Source of the DNA: Limnobacter sp. 130
GTDB taxonomy: Bacteria > Pseudomonadota > Gammaproteobacteria > Burkholderiales > Burkholderiaceae_B
Assembly (NCBI RefSeq): GCF_902506325.1
Contig: NZ_LR732328.1
Location: 1,671,071-1,735,070, forward strand
DNA length: 64,000 nt
Direction: 5' to 3'
The notes under the pieces were generated by a model. That model did no database searches and was not told the DNA's origin. It saw nothing but the letters and a program-made list of their open reading frames with translations. The translations under genes were made by a program, and so were the position numbers. Of this stretch, positions 26,752-36,174 are shown in pieces; the stretch's first letter is position 1; every line of letters begins with the position of its first letter.

Positions 26752-29319
26752 TTGGACCAATTGAGTAGCGAAAACCAAAAAAAACTGATCATCGCGGAAA
26801 AACCCTCTGTGGCCGCAGACATTGCGCGCTCGCTGGGTGGGTTTACCAAACACGACGATTACTTCGAAAGTGACGAGTACGTGCTTTCCTCGGCCGTGGG
26901 CCATTTGGTGGAAATCAAGGCACCTGACGAATTTGAAGTGAAACGCGGCAAATGGAGTTTTGCCAATTTGCCGGTGCTGCCCACACACTTTGATCTGAAC
27001 CCGATCGCGAAAACAGAATCGCGCCTGAAGGTGCTGAACAAACTGATTAAACGCAAAGACGTCGTTGGCCTGATCAACGCGTGTGACGCGGGGCGAGAAG
27101 GCGAATTGATTTTCCGCCTGATTGCGCAATATGCCAAGAGCAGCAAGCCTGTTGAACGCCTGTGGCTGCAATCCATGACGCCCGCGGCCATTCGACAAGC
27201 CTTTTCAAGCTTGCGCAGCGATGCGGACATGATGCCGCTGGCCGACGCTGCACGTTGCCGCTCGGAAGCCGACTGGCTGGTGGGCATCAATGGCACGCGC
27301 GCCATGACTGCATTTAACAGCAAGGAAGGTGGTTTTTACCTGACCACAGTGGGCCGTGTGCAAACCCCCACCCTGACCATTGTTGTAGAACGCGAAGAAA
27401 AAATTCGCAAGTTTGTGCCACGCACTTACTTTGAAATTCGGGCCAGTTTTGGCGCGCAGGCCGGTGCCTATGAAGGCAAGTGGTTTGACCGCGACTTTAA
27501 AAAAGCAGAAGACCCTGAACATCGCGCCGACCGCCTTTGGGATGAAGCGAAGGCGAAAGCCATTGTGGCGGCTTGTGATGGCAAGCCCGGTACGGTTGTA
27601 GAAGAAAGCAAGCCCACCACGCAAATTGCACCGCAGCTGTTCGATTTGACCAGCCTGCAGCGCGAGGCCAACAGCCGCTTCGGTTTTTCAGCAAAAAACA
27701 CCTTGGGGCTGGCCCAGGCCTTGTATGAGAAGCACAAGGTACTGACCTACCCGCGTACCGATTCAAAGGCACTGCCCGAAGATTACATCGGCACGGTCAA
27801 CCAAACCCTGAAAAGCTTTGTGGGTTTGGACCACGGCCACATCGCCGGCGCTTATGGTCAGTTCTGCGAACAAATTCTGAAAAATAACTGGGTGAAGCCC
27901 AACAAGCGTGTATTCGACAACAGCAAGATTTCAGATCACTTTGCGATTATTCCAACCCTGCAAGTGCCGAAAAACCTGAGTGAGCCTGAAGCCAAGTTGT
28001 ACGATTTGGTGGTGAAGCGTTTCCTGGCCGTGTTTTTCCCGCCAGCGGAATTCAATGTCACCACGCGCATTACCACCGTGGAAACGCATCCCTTCAAAAC
28101 GGAAGGCAAGGTGCTGGTGAAGCCAGGTTGGCTGGCCATTTATGGCCGTGCTGCCGCTGCGGCTGGAGATGACAGCCTGGTGGCGGTTGATGCCGGTGAA
28201 AAAGTCAGCACTGACGAAATTGATGTACACACACTGAGCACCAAGCCACCCGCACGCTACAGCGAAGCCACGTTGCTTTCCGCCATGGAAGGCGCGGGCA
28301 AACTGGTAGACGACGATGAGCTGCGCGATGCCATGGGTACCAAAGGTTTGGGCACACCAGCCACCCGTGCAGCGACCATTGAAGGTTTGATCAACGAAAA
28401 ATACCTGGTGCGAGAAGAACGCGCACTGGTGCCCACCGCCAAGGCATTCCAGTTGCTCACGCTGCTGCGCGGCCTGGATGTTGAAGAACTGACCATGCCA
28501 GAATTGACCGGGGAATGGGAGTACAAGCTTTCCCTGATGGAAAAGGGCGAGTTGTCGCGCGAGCAGTTCATGCAGGAAATCGCAAAGATTACGCAGAACA
28601 TTGTGGATCGCGCGAAGAACTACACCGAAGAAACGATTCCAGGCGACTACGCCACACTGGTTACGCCTTGCCCGAATTGCGGCAGCGTGGTGAAAGAAAA
28701 CTACCGCCGCTTTGCCTGCACAAAATGCGAATTCTCGATTTCGAAAGTACCGGGTGGACGCCAGTTTGAAGTGGCAGAAGTAGAAAAGCTGTTGCAAGAC
28801 CGCGAGCTGCCGATGCTCGACGGCTTCCGTAGCAAAATGGGCCGCCCCTTTGCCGCCGTGCTGAAGCTCAATGACGAACACAAGCTTGAGTTCGATTTCG
28901 GACAGGCCAAAGACGACGACAACGGCGAGCCGGTTGATTTTTCCGGTGAAACGCGGCTGGGTCCTTGCCCCAAATGCGCCTCGAATGTGTACGAGCAAGC
29001 CACCAGCTATGTGTGCGAGAAATCGGTTGGGCCAAACAAAAGCTGCGACTTCCGTTCAGGCAAAGTCATTTTGCAGCAGCCCATTGACCGTGAACAAATG
29101 GAAAAACTGCTGCTCGATGGCAAAACGGATTTGTTGACCCGCTTTGTGTCATCAAAAACACGCCGTGCATTCAAGGCATTTTTGGTGAAAAAACCCGACG
29201 GTGCAATCGGTTTTGAATTTGAAGCGAAAGCCGAGAAAAAACCTGGCGCCACCAAAGGCAAAGCGGCAGCCAAACCTGCGGCAAAAGCCAAGCCCAAGGC
29301 CACCAAAGAAACGTCTTGA
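26752..29319 (+). CDS. topB: DNA topoisomerase III
   Basis: An 855-residue type IA topoisomerase. The TOPRIM domain starts LIIAEKPSVAADIAR and contains the acidic triad NACDAGREGELI. The active-site Tyr is in LTYPRTDSKAL, around residue 330. After the core come two C-terminal zinc-ribbon-like cysteine sets (CPNC/CTKC and CPKC/CEK...C), then an Ala/Lys-rich tail. It decatenates and relaxes DNA. No ATG exists upstream of the family start; TTG 26752 is the first usable codon, with TTG 26761 as an alternative, and neither has a good ribosome site. Confidence 0.93.
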   Translation: MDQLSSENQKKLIIAEKPSVAADIARSLGGFTKHDDYFESDEYVLSSAVGHLVEIKAPDEFEVKRGKWSFANLPVLPTHFDLNPIAKTESRLKVLNKLIKRKDVVGLINACDAGREGELIFRLIAQYAKSSKPVERLWLQSMTPAAIRQAFSSLRSDADMMPLADAARCRSEADWLVGINGTRAMTAFNSKEGGFYLTTVGRVQTPTLTIVVEREEKIRKFVPRTYFEIRASFGAQAGAYEGKWFDRDFKKAEDPEHRADRLWDEAKAKAIVAACDGKPGTVVEESKPTTQIAPQLFDLTSLQREANSRFGFSAKNTLGLAQALYEKHKVLTYPRTDSKALPEDYIGTVNQTLKSFVGLDHGHIAGAYGQFCEQILKNNWVKPNKRVFDNSKISDHFAIIPTLQVPKNLSEPEAKLYDLVVKRFLAVFFPPAEFNVTTRITTVETHPFKTEGKVLVKPGWLAIYGRAAAAAGDDSLVAVDAGEKVSTDEIDVHTLSTKPPARYSEATLLSAMEGAGKLVDDDELRDAMGTKGLGTPATRAATIEGLINEKYLVREERALVPTAKAFQLLTLLRGLDVEELTMPELTGEWEYKLSLMEKGELSREQFMQEIAKITQNIVDRAKNYTEETIPGDYATLVTPCPNCGSVVKENYRRFACTKCEFSISKVPGGRQFEVAEVEKLLQDRELPMLDGFRSKMGRPFAAVLKLNDEHKLEFDFGQAKDDDNGEPVDFSGETRLGPCPKCASNVYEQATSYVCEKSVGPNKSCDFRSGKVILQQPIDREQMEKLLLDGKTDLLTRFVSSKTRRAFKAFLVKKPDGAIGFEFEAKAEKKPGATKGKAAAKPAAKAKPKATKETS

Positions 29320-29329
29320 GTTTGATTGG

Positions 29330-29359
29330 AATTACGCCTTCGCAGCGCGAGGCGTAATT
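29330..29359. terminator. Shared hairpin terminator between topB and the convergent oxidoreductase gene
   Basis: AATTACGCCT (29330-29339) and AGGCGTAATT (29350-29359) form a perfect 10-base stem around a 10-base loop, followed on the + strand by TTT. It starts 11 bases after the topB stop and covers the last codons of the gene ending at 29332, so it is well placed to end topB transcription and may serve both strands. Confidence 0.75.
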
Positions 29360-30426
29360 TTTCCCAACAGTTTCGACTCAAGCGGCTGACCCATGCAGTG
29401 GCCAGCCACAATCGCCCCACCCAACGCCGCCCACAACAAACCTCGCGATCCGAATCCTGCGCTCATGTACACGCCCGGCATGTGCGGTACTGGGCCAATG
29501 GCGGGCAGGCGGTCGTGCCAAACTGATCGCACTGCGCAACGGTGATCGAGCAAGTCGCCAAGTGGCAACTCAGGAAATGCAGCTTTGAACCGGGCAATGT
29601 TCAACTCGTCGGCTTCTGCTGTGGGGTTCATGTGCAGCACAGGCCGCTCATAGGTGGCCCCTAGCACCAACCAATCATCGGCTGCGGGGGCAATGGCATA
29701 ACTTTCACCAGACAACACCACGCCCGGTTTTGCAGCGCACCGCAGTTTGCTGATTTGCCCTTTTACGGTGTTCGCTCTGGCACCAGGGATTGGTGCCAGT
29801 TCAAGTGCATTTTCAGCCACACACACCACCACCGCTGAGTGCTGCGCTTGCAAAGACCTGATGTCAGTTACCGTGGTGTTGTAATGCGTGTGAAGCAATT
29901 CGCCACACGCCTGCAAGTTGGCCTCTACCCAACGTGCGGGTTTCACCCAGCCGCCCTGCGGAAAAAACAGGCCACCCAAGGCAGTGGGTAACAATTCATC
30001 GGGCTGCACCCAACGCACCAGGGTGTGTGGAAAATTCAACAACTGAAGCGTTTCTCGTGCACGGCCAGCCTCTTCAGGTGGCACGGTTTGTAAATGCCCA
30101 GGGGTGTCCCAATCTGTGCCTTTTTCAAGCAAATCTTGCGCGGTCAAATCCTTGAGCGCTTGCAAGGTGTGATCAAACCCCAAACGAGTCAATTGCGACA
30201 AAGGTGAGTCGCCACGAGTAATGTGCGGATGAAACGCCCCCACCCAGTTGCCAGAAGCCCCCGCCGCCGGGCCGTTGGCCAAATCATATAGGTGCACCTG
30301 CACGCCCTGTTTACACAGCGCTAGCGCCACGCTGCTGCCAGCAATGCCCGCACCAATTACTGCAACCGTGGAGGGCGGTTGGGGCGCATCAAACAAGGCT
30401 TGGGAAGCTGTTTCCGAGGAAGACAT
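29332..30426 (-). CDS. FAD-dependent oxidoreductase, MnmC oxidase-domain type
   Basis: A 364-residue DAO-family flavoprotein. The FAD motif VIGAGIAGSSVALAL is followed by the GASGNWVGAFHP stretch characteristic of the oxidase half of MnmC, which turns cmnm5(s2)U34 of tRNA into nm5(s2)U34. The methyltransferase half found in fused MnmC proteins is absent, so either that activity is encoded elsewhere or the enzyme is a related amino-acid oxidase. The likely start is ATG 30426 (MSSSETAS); the frame is open back to 30519 without recognisable sequence. Convergent with topB. Confidence 0.72.
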   Translation of the reverse strand: MSSSETASQALFDAPQPPSTVAVIGAGIAGSSVALALCKQGVQVHLYDLANGPAAGASGNWVGAFHPHITRGDSPLSQLTRLGFDHTLQALKDLTAQDLLEKGTDWDTPGHLQTVPPEEAGRARETLQLLNFPHTLVRWVQPDELLPTALGGLFFPQGGWVKPARWVEANLQACGELLHTHYNTTVTDIRSLQAQHSAVVVCVAENALELAPIPGARANTVKGQISKLRCAAKPGVVLSGESYAIAPAADDWLVLGATYERPVLHMNPTAEADELNIARFKAAFPELPLGDLLDHRCAVRSVWHDRLPAIGPVPHMPGVYMSAGFGSRGLLWAALGGAIVAGHCMGQPLESKLLGKITPRAAKA

Positions 30427-30536
30427 GGGGTTGTGTTGCAACAAGACAGACGCCGCATTGTAACCCACGACCCTGCTGGTCATTATTTTTTGCACATGAT
30501 AATATGAGCGATCAATCATATTTAGTCAGGTACGCG

Positions 30537-30968
30537 ATGTTTACTGTCAATTGGGAGGCCTTTACACCGTATCCAGCCTTGTTTGGCGGGCTGCTGATCG
30601 GCCTGTCTGCGGTCATGCTGATTTTGCTAACAGGTCGGGTGGCCGGTATCAGTGGCATCGTGGGCGGACTGTTGACACCACAACGTGGTGAAACGCTGTG
30701 GCGACTTACCTTTGTGTTGGGCATGGCGGCTGCACCGTGGCTATACCAGACCGTGGTGGGAGACTTTGAATTTGAAAGCCCCCGGGGCACTGTGGCCTTG
30801 ATTCTTGCAGGCTTGTTAGTGGGTTATGGCACGCGGTTGGGGTCAGGCTGTACAAGCGGGCACGGGGTTTGTGGACTGTCACGTTTGTCGCCACGTTCAC
30901 TGGCAGCCACCGGCTTGTTCATGGCCACCGGCTTTGTCGTTGCTTCTGTTGTTATGCATGCCATTTAA
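30537..30968 (+). CDS. YeeE/YedE family sulfur-compound transporter, first half
   Basis: A 143-residue membrane protein with four hydrophobic segments. It carries the family motif GSGCTSGHGVCGLSRLS with the Cys implicated in thiosulfate handling in YeeE. I prefer ATG 30537, whose product starts MFTVNWEAF as in relatives; ATG 30504 would add 11 residues. The second half is encoded by the next gene, starting 13 bases after this stop. Together they make a split two-subunit YeeE-like channel (the PmpA/PmpB arrangement). Confidence 0.85.
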   Translation: MFTVNWEAFTPYPALFGGLLIGLSAVMLILLTGRVAGISGIVGGLLTPQRGETLWRLTFVLGMAAAPWLYQTVVGDFEFESPRGTVALILAGLLVGYGTRLGSGCTSGHGVCGLSRLSPRSLAATGLFMATGFVVASVVMHAI

Positions 30969-30981
30969 GGGAATCGATGCG

Positions 30982-31407
30982 ATGAACAGCACGCACATAC
31001 GTTTTGCATTGGTCAGCGGCCTGGCCGGTTTGGTTTTCGGTTGGGGCCTCATCATTTCAGGCATGGCCAACCCCGCCAAGGTCATTGGTTTTCTGGATCT
31101 TGCCAGGCCTTGGGATCCCTCGCTGATGTTTGTGATGGGGGGTGCAATTTCCTTGGGTTTGCCCGGGTTTTTACTGGCCAAGCGCTTGAAGAAAAGCCTG
31201 ATGGGTTTGCCCATGAATTTACCCAACAACACGCAAATCGACAAAAAACTGTTGATCGGGGCGGTGCTGTTTGGCGCAGGTTGGGGCATAGGTGGCTTTT
31301 GCCCCGGCCCTGCAGTGGTGGCTGCAGCCAGCCTGACCACCGATGGTTTGATTTTTATCGCCGCCATGTTGGCGGGCATGTTTGCGTTTTCAGTGCGTGA
31401 TCAGTAA
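30982..31407 (+). CDS. DUF6691/YeeE-like transporter, second half
   Basis: A 141-residue membrane protein with four hydrophobic segments and the motif GIGGFCPGPAVV, the counterpart of the Cys motif in the first half, plus ISGMANPAKVIGFLD near the N-terminus. The ATG at 30982 has AAGG at 30967-30970; an open frame back to 30826 lies inside the preceding gene and is not coding. Its end overlaps the end of the convergent hybrid kinase by 18 bases (31390-31407). Confidence 0.85.
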   Translation: MNSTHIRFALVSGLAGLVFGWGLIISGMANPAKVIGFLDLARPWDPSLMFVMGGAISLGLPGFLLAKRLKKSLMGLPMNLPNNTQIDKKLLIGAVLFGAGWGIGGFCPGPAVVAAASLTTDGLIFIAAMLAGMFAFSVRDQ

Positions 31408-33594
31408 TTGACTGGCCAACACCTGGCGCAATTTTGAAACGTCCACGGGTTTGGTCAAAAAGGCATTCATGCCCGCGTCGATGCAGACCTGTTCATCTTC
31501 CTGAAGTGCCCCGGCGGTCAAAGCCACAATCGGTAATCGGCTCGCCGGGCCGGGCAATTGTCGAATGGCAATTGCAGCATCAATCCCGTTCATCACGGGC
31601 ATGTGAATATCCATCAACACCAAATCAATTGACGAGTCACCAACAACCGCCTCTATGGCCATTTGTCCATTGTCCACCAGCACCACCTCGGCCTGCATTT
31701 TCGAGAGCAAGGCTTTGACCACATGCTGATTCAGTTTGTTGTCCTCAACCACCAGAATTTTATGGCCCTTGAGAGAGACAACTTCTTGATTCAATGTAAC
31801 AGCAACGCTACCTGCATTGGCATGGACCGCTTGAACGCGAAGCGTAAACCCAAACACACTGCCCGCCTGCGGAACAGAGGCCACAAACAGTTCACCACCC
31901 ATTAACTCGGTCAACCGTTTACAAATGGCCAGGCCCAAACCGCTGCCACCGAATCGGCGCGTGGCCGTGTTGTCCGCTTGTTCAAATGGACGAGTCAGGC
32001 GTTCGAAATCGCTGACATCAAAACCGATTCCCTCATCGCGCACTTCAGTGCGAATCACAGCTTCTTGAGTATCCAGTCGGTCTGCTTTCACTTTCACTCG
32101 AACTGTACCGCTGTCAGAAAACTTGATCGCATTATTCAACAAGTTGGACAACACTTGACCATAACGAGCCGGGTCGCCTTTCACCAGCACCGGCGTCATC
32201 GCATCAATGTCCAACTCCAGACTCAAACCTTTGTGTTGTGCTTTTGCGGTAAACAGGCGCAGGGTTTTGCGAACTCTCTCATGCAAATCAAATTCAGTGT
32301 TCTCAATCCTGATGGAGCCCGCTTCAATCTGCGAGAAACTGAGCACATCTTCGACCATGCCCAGCAATTGTTCCGAGGCCTCCTGAACCTGCTTCACATA
32401 CGCTGTGGATTGCGGGTCTTTCACCTGCTCGGCAAGCAGTGAATTGAACCCAAGAATCGCATTGAGCGGGGTTCGAATCTCGTGGCTCATGTTGGCGAGA
32501 AACTGACTTTTCGCCTTGCTTGCATTTTGGCGCTTGCGTTGTTGAACCAAGGCATAAATAGTGAGAAACAGCAGTACATCGATTATGCCGCCCGCCAACA
32601 AGATCAGGTTGGGCAGTGAATTGTGAACATCCCGATCAAAGTCGGGGGTACTTTCAAAACGCGCTGTCCAGGTTCTGCCGGACAGCGTTATCGGTACAGT
32701 GGCTGAATGAGTATGGTCAAATAATTGGGAGTCCGACCGAGGTGAAAATCCGATATTCGAATCGTAAATCAGCGATTCTTGCCCCATCTTCTCGGTGTCA
32801 TACAGCCGAAAGTCCAAGGGTATTTTCTCGTTGCCCAATACGTTTTGCATTAAGTCGGCGGCAAAGAAGGGGCTATACACAAACCCCCGAATCGCTTGTC
32901 GACGCGCATCGGTCGAGCTCAAATCCGCACCCTTCTTGTACACGGGCAGATAGATCAGAAAACCCGCGGACGAGCTATGCCCATCGCCCTGCTTTAACTG
33001 CACCAGCCCCGACACAGAGGGTTGGCCAGTATCCATGGCGCGCTGCATGGCCTCGCGGCGCACAGGTTCAGAAAACATGTCATAGCCAAATGCACGCTGA
33101 TTGCGTTCATCAAAGGGCTCAATCAAGGTAATCGGAAAGTACAAATCCCGTTCGCCCTCGGGCCCCACCACGTAACTGGAAAAACCTTCTGCACGAATTT
33201 GACGCTCATGTTGCTCAAGCATGTCAGGATTTACGCGTTCGGCGAAAGCAAAACCCTGCACGCCCGGCAACTCATTTTGCAAGTCGAGCGATGAAACATA
33301 CGCGTGCCAATGCGCTCGATTGACACTGGCGTGGGCATCAAAAAAAGCGACCCCGCCGCGCAAAATTTGTTGATACTGGTTAATTCGGCGCTGAATGCGC
33401 TCTTGGGCGTCGCGAACTTCGAAAGAGAAGCGATCGTTGGCACGTTTCTCGATCGCCTGGCTAGCTAACAACCCGCCAAGCGCTGTGATGACAATTGACA
33501 ACGCCAACACCAACCACGCCGTGACCTCGTTGTGAAACAGATCCGCAAAGTTCTTTTTGTTGGTTTCGGTGTGCAGACCGCTTTGATTTGACAT
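31390..33594 (-). CDS. Hybrid sensor histidine kinase with CHASE domain
   Basis: A 734-residue membrane kinase. A first helix (about residues 28-48) and a second (about 325-345) flank a large periplasmic CHASE domain (RAHWHAYV, GVQGFAFAERV). Inside the cell come HisKA with the phospho-His in MSHEIRTPLNAILGF, HATPase_c (NLLNNAIKFS, GSGLGLAI) and a C-terminal receiver with VVEDNKLN and DLVLMDIHMPVMNG. No HPt or output regulator is encoded beside it, so phosphotransfer must go to a distant partner. CHASE domains usually bind small organic ligands; the ligand is unknown. Confidence 0.92.
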   Translation of the reverse strand: MSNQSGLHTETNKKNFADLFHNEVTAWLVLALSIVITALGGLLASQAIEKRANDRFSFEVRDAQERIQRRINQYQQILRGGVAFFDAHASVNRAHWHAYVSSLDLQNELPGVQGFAFAERVNPDMLEQHERQIRAEGFSSYVVGPEGERDLYFPITLIEPFDERNQRAFGYDMFSEPVRREAMQRAMDTGQPSVSGLVQLKQGDGHSSSAGFLIYLPVYKKGADLSSTDARRQAIRGFVYSPFFAADLMQNVLGNEKIPLDFRLYDTEKMGQESLIYDSNIGFSPRSDSQLFDHTHSATVPITLSGRTWTARFESTPDFDRDVHNSLPNLILLAGGIIDVLLFLTIYALVQQRKRQNASKAKSQFLANMSHEIRTPLNAILGFNSLLAEQVKDPQSTAYVKQVQEASEQLLGMVEDVLSFSQIEAGSIRIENTEFDLHERVRKTLRLFTAKAQHKGLSLELDIDAMTPVLVKGDPARYGQVLSNLLNNAIKFSDSGTVRVKVKADRLDTQEAVIRTEVRDEGIGFDVSDFERLTRPFEQADNTATRRFGGSGLGLAICKRLTELMGGELFVASVPQAGSVFGFTLRVQAVHANAGSVAVTLNQEVVSLKGHKILVVEDNKLNQHVVKALLSKMQAEVVLVDNGQMAIEAVVGDSSIDLVLMDIHMPVMNGIDAAIAIRQLPGPASRLPIVALTAGALQEDEQVCIDAGMNAFLTKPVDVSKLRQVLASQLLITH

Positions 33595-33681
33595 ATTTGC
33601 TTACAGTTCAGCGACTGGCGATGATGACACATGCCACGCTGCATGCGGTTTTAGTATGCACGCAAACTTAGACGGCAGTGA

Positions 33682-34686
33682 TCAAAAATTGACCAATTTC
33701 CATGCATCCAACACATGAAGGGTCACGCCATCGCGTTCTGAAAACATCTTTAACAATTCAAGGGATCTTGGGAAGTCATCCAGCAATTTTGGCATCGGTT
33801 TCAAGCTAGCCAATTGCCCCTGATTGATCAAGGGTTGCGTGAAATCATCCCAGTGAATGAGGTAAACCTGTTTGGCCCCGGTGTTCACAACCATTTCTTG
33901 CCAGTAATCCGAAATGTAGGCGTCGCTTGATTTGCCCAAACCACCTGTTCCCAAAAAAACATGCTTCACGTTCACACCCTTGTTCTGCCCTGGGACAAAA
34001 CCGGCGCTGGGCTGAATCAGCGCGAATGGTGCGGGACCAAGGTCGGGATGCGACACGACAAATGAATAGCTGATTCCTTCTTTGAACTGCAAGGCATGGG
34101 CGGGTAAAAACACCGGCTTTGCATTGAACCCGCCTGTGAAACCTGTGGGTGCGTGAGCTGATTCAATCAGCTGAACTTCAAATTCACCCAGCTTGACACG
34201 TCCGTTGCCAGGCATCACGTCCATTTGTGTGGCAGGCAAATCTTGACCCTTTGCAATTTGCCAGGTGGATTCTGAACCCACCACACGCGCGCCGTACTGC
34301 TTGGCCAGCCATGGGGCGTCCATGGAGTGGTCGTAATGCGAGTGCGCCACCACAATACCAGTCAAGGTACTGGGCATATTCAGGCGTTTGAACATTTCCG
34401 AGGCCACCGAGCTGACCTGGGTTTCGTCAACCTTGAGGCGCGTAAAAATAACCTCGCTCAAGGGCTGACGTGAAAAAAAGCCATCCACCAACCAAGTGCT
34501 TCTTCCATCGGTCCAAGCCATGGACGAGGTCCCTAAAAACAAAGCACGTATGTTTGCCGCAGGCGTTGATTCCAATGAAGCCGACATTGGAGCTGCCGGG
34601 TGGGATCGCAACAGAAAGACCAACGCGCCTACACCCAGAAAGACAAGTGCACACAAAACATACAGAGCTGGACGCAATACGCGCAT
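33682..34686 (-). CDS. Membrane-anchored MBL-fold hydrolase
   Basis: A 334-residue protein with one N-terminal membrane helix (residues 5-27) and a metallo-beta-lactamase fold of the UlaG/lactonase-like group. The metal motif is HSHYDHS, with later His residues in ESAHAPTG and YLIHWDD. LFLGTSSMAW at the domain start fits this group. The start is set at ATG 34686: a longer frame would run through the terminator at 34702-34728. The substrate is unknown; it would act in the periplasm. Confidence 0.8.
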   Translation of the reverse strand: MRVLRPALYVLCALVFLGVGALVFLLRSHPAAPMSASLESTPAANIRALFLGTSSMAWTDGRSTWLVDGFFSRQPLSEVIFTRLKVDETQVSSVASEMFKRLNMPSTLTGIVVAHSHYDHSMDAPWLAKQYGARVVGSESTWQIAKGQDLPATQMDVMPGNGRVKLGEFEVQLIESAHAPTGFTGGFNAKPVFLPAHALQFKEGISYSFVVSHPDLGPAPFALIQPSAGFVPGQNKGVNVKHVFLGTGGLGKSSDAYISDYWQEMVVNTGAKQVYLIHWDDFTQPLINQGQLASLKPMPKLLDDFPRSLELLKMFSERDGVTLHVLDAWKLVNF

Positions 34687-34701
34687 GGAATACCCCGAAA
34701 A

Positions 34702-34728
34702 AAAAGCCACCCGACTTGGGTGGCTTTT
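34702..34728 (-). terminator. Strong intrinsic terminator after the cytochrome P460 gene
   Basis: A perfect 11-base stem, AAAAGCCACCC with GGGTGGCTTTT, has a 5-base loop and runs on the minus strand into a total of eight T residues. It lies 22 bases past the stop of the leftward P460 gene and just ahead of the MBL gene start, so it separates the two units. Confidence 0.9.
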
Positions 34729-34750
34729 CGATTGTATTGAAGAAAGCAGC

Positions 34751-35332
34751 TTACTTGGTAACCAAGGCCGCCAAATGGGCTTCTTCAACGGACATGGCTA
34801 CTTTGCCTGCATGACCGTCCAGAATCTGGGCGCTCTTGCGTGTGTCAAAGTACTTGTCGTAGTGGAAAATGTAATCTTTGTCAGCCAATGGCAGGTGGCA
34901 ACCACGGCAAGTGGCGTAGTCTGCTTTGGCTGGTTGACCATTCGCATCAAATGCAGCATATACCCAGTCACCTGTCTTCATGCCTTCTGGTGCAGTGCTG
35001 CCCCAGTTGTTGCCCTTGTACATCACGAACACTTTTTCCAGGCCGGCCTTGGTCATTTTGTCGCCAGTTTTGGTGGCTTTGTAAATTTCCATGACGCTGA
35101 CTGTGCCATTGGCGAAAGTCTCGCCTTTCTTGGCCGCTGCACCGGTGGGGTTAATGTAAATATCACGAACGTGGCCTGTGGACTTCTCGATTCCAGCGAG
35201 GAATACAGGCCAGGATTTGTAATCGGTGGGCTGAGCCAGTTCACCGTCTTTCGGGGCTGGACCAAACATGCCGCCAGCGGCACAACCCGCCAAAACCACA
35301 GCTGCAGAAGCAGCAAGCATTAATTTCTTCAT
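34751..35332 (-). CDS. Cytochrome P460-like lipoprotein
   Basis: A 193-residue exported heme protein. Residues 1-19 are a lipoprotein signal peptide with the lipobox VLAGC. A single c-type heme site CRGCH lies near residue 143, inside a P460-type domain (TDYKSWPVFLA, IYINPTGA, KGETFANGT). P460 proteins oxidise hydroxylamine or bind and detoxify NO and related one-electron species; the cross-linking Lys cannot be verified by eye. The ATG at 35332 has an AGGGGA ribosome site; a longer in-frame start at 35416 gives no signal peptide. Confidence 0.83.
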   Translation of the reverse strand: MKKLMLAASAAVVLAGCAAGGMFGPAPKDGELAQPTDYKSWPVFLAGIEKSTGHVRDIYINPTGAAAKKGETFANGTVSVMEIYKATKTGDKMTKAGLEKVFVMYKGNNWGSTAPEGMKTGDWVYAAFDANGQPAKADYATCRGCHLPLADKDYIFHYDKYFDTRKSAQILDGHAGKVAMSVEEAHLAALVTK

Positions 35333-35612
35333 TGTTTCCCCTTTTTTTGTTTGCGCAACAGTCGTTACCTGCTCAAACATAGCGCCAACGCTTGATCTAC
35401 GCAACAGTTGCGTCAATCCGCAGATAGATGCAAGGGTTTACCCTAGCACCCCCTTCATTTGAACCAACGAATTTTAGTAGAGCCTATTCCTGCTGCTTAT
35501 CAACGAATTGCATTGAGAATCAAATCCTTAACCTAGTTACATCCCCCTTGTGGTGGAAAAACTTAACCAACAACTGATTGAGACCCAAGCTCAATCGCAT
35601 GGAGCACAGCAA

Positions 35613-36164
35613 ATGAACCGATTCCAGTCTTTCGCAAAGGCCAGCTTGGCCACCCTGATCTTGACGACCGGCAGCGCGGTGTTTGCAGGTACTGCAAACG
35701 ACGTATTGCCCGAAATTAAAGCAATTGCAGCAAAGCCCGAGGTCATTGCCGCTGTAAAAGCCCAAAACGGAAAAGGGTTGACGCTGGACGCCATCAAGGC
35801 CATGGACAGCAAATGGATTTCTGCGGCAGGTGGTTTGCCCGAAGGCAAAGCCATGATGGAGAGCCCGGTGTCCAAAGCACTGCTGGCTGCTGAAAAAGCC
35901 AAACCATATTTTACTGAAACAATTTTGACAGACAACCAAGGCGCCAACGTGGCCATTAGCGCAATGACCTCGGACTACTGGCAAGGCGATGAGCCCAAGT
36001 TTGTGAAGGCCTGGGCCGACGGCAAAGGCGACGATTACATTGCCCGCGCCAAGAAAGATGAAAGCTCCGGCGCTGTGGTCTCGCAAGTTTCTGTTCCTGT
36101 GATGGATGGCGGCAAAGCCATTGGCACGTTAACCATTGGCGTGAATGTTCAAGCCCTTCCATGA
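35613..36164 (+). CDS. Exported PDC/Cache-like sensor protein
   Basis: A 183-residue protein with a Sec signal peptide (residues 1-25, ending AVFAG) and a single PDC-like sensor domain. It contains [20 protein letters not shown] and a closing beta-pair [10 protein letters not shown], which are the usual ligand-binding core of Cache sensors. It has no membrane helix after the signal peptide and no signalling domain, so it is a free periplasmic sensor unit. It ends ten bases before the chemoreceptor gene, suggesting the two proteins cooperate. The start at ATG 35613 is preceded by GGAG. Confidence 0.78.
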   Translation: MNRFQSFAKASLATLILTTGSAVFAGTANDVLPEIKAIAAKPEVIAAVKAQNGKGLTLDAIKAMDSKWISAAGGLPEGKAMMESPVSKALLAAEKAKPYFTETILTDNQGANVAISAMTSDYWQGDEPKFVKAWADGKGDDYIARAKKDESSGAVVSQVSVPVMDGGKAIGTLTIGVNVQALP

Positions 36165-36174
36165 GCAATCAATT

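Noticed and set aside
27931-28998. 355-codon open frame antisense to topB
   Set aside because: It lies wholly inside topB, whose sense frame carries the conserved motifs and zinc ribbons; the antisense product is low-complexity and unlike any family.
30826-30981. Long N-terminal extension of the second YeeE-like gene
   Set aside because: It overlaps the first YeeE-like gene in another frame; ATG 30982 matches the family start and has a ribosome site.
34687-34788. N-terminal extension of the MBL hydrolase gene
   Set aside because: It would be translated through the strong terminator at 34702-34728 and into the P460 gene; ATG 34686 starts directly at the membrane anchor.
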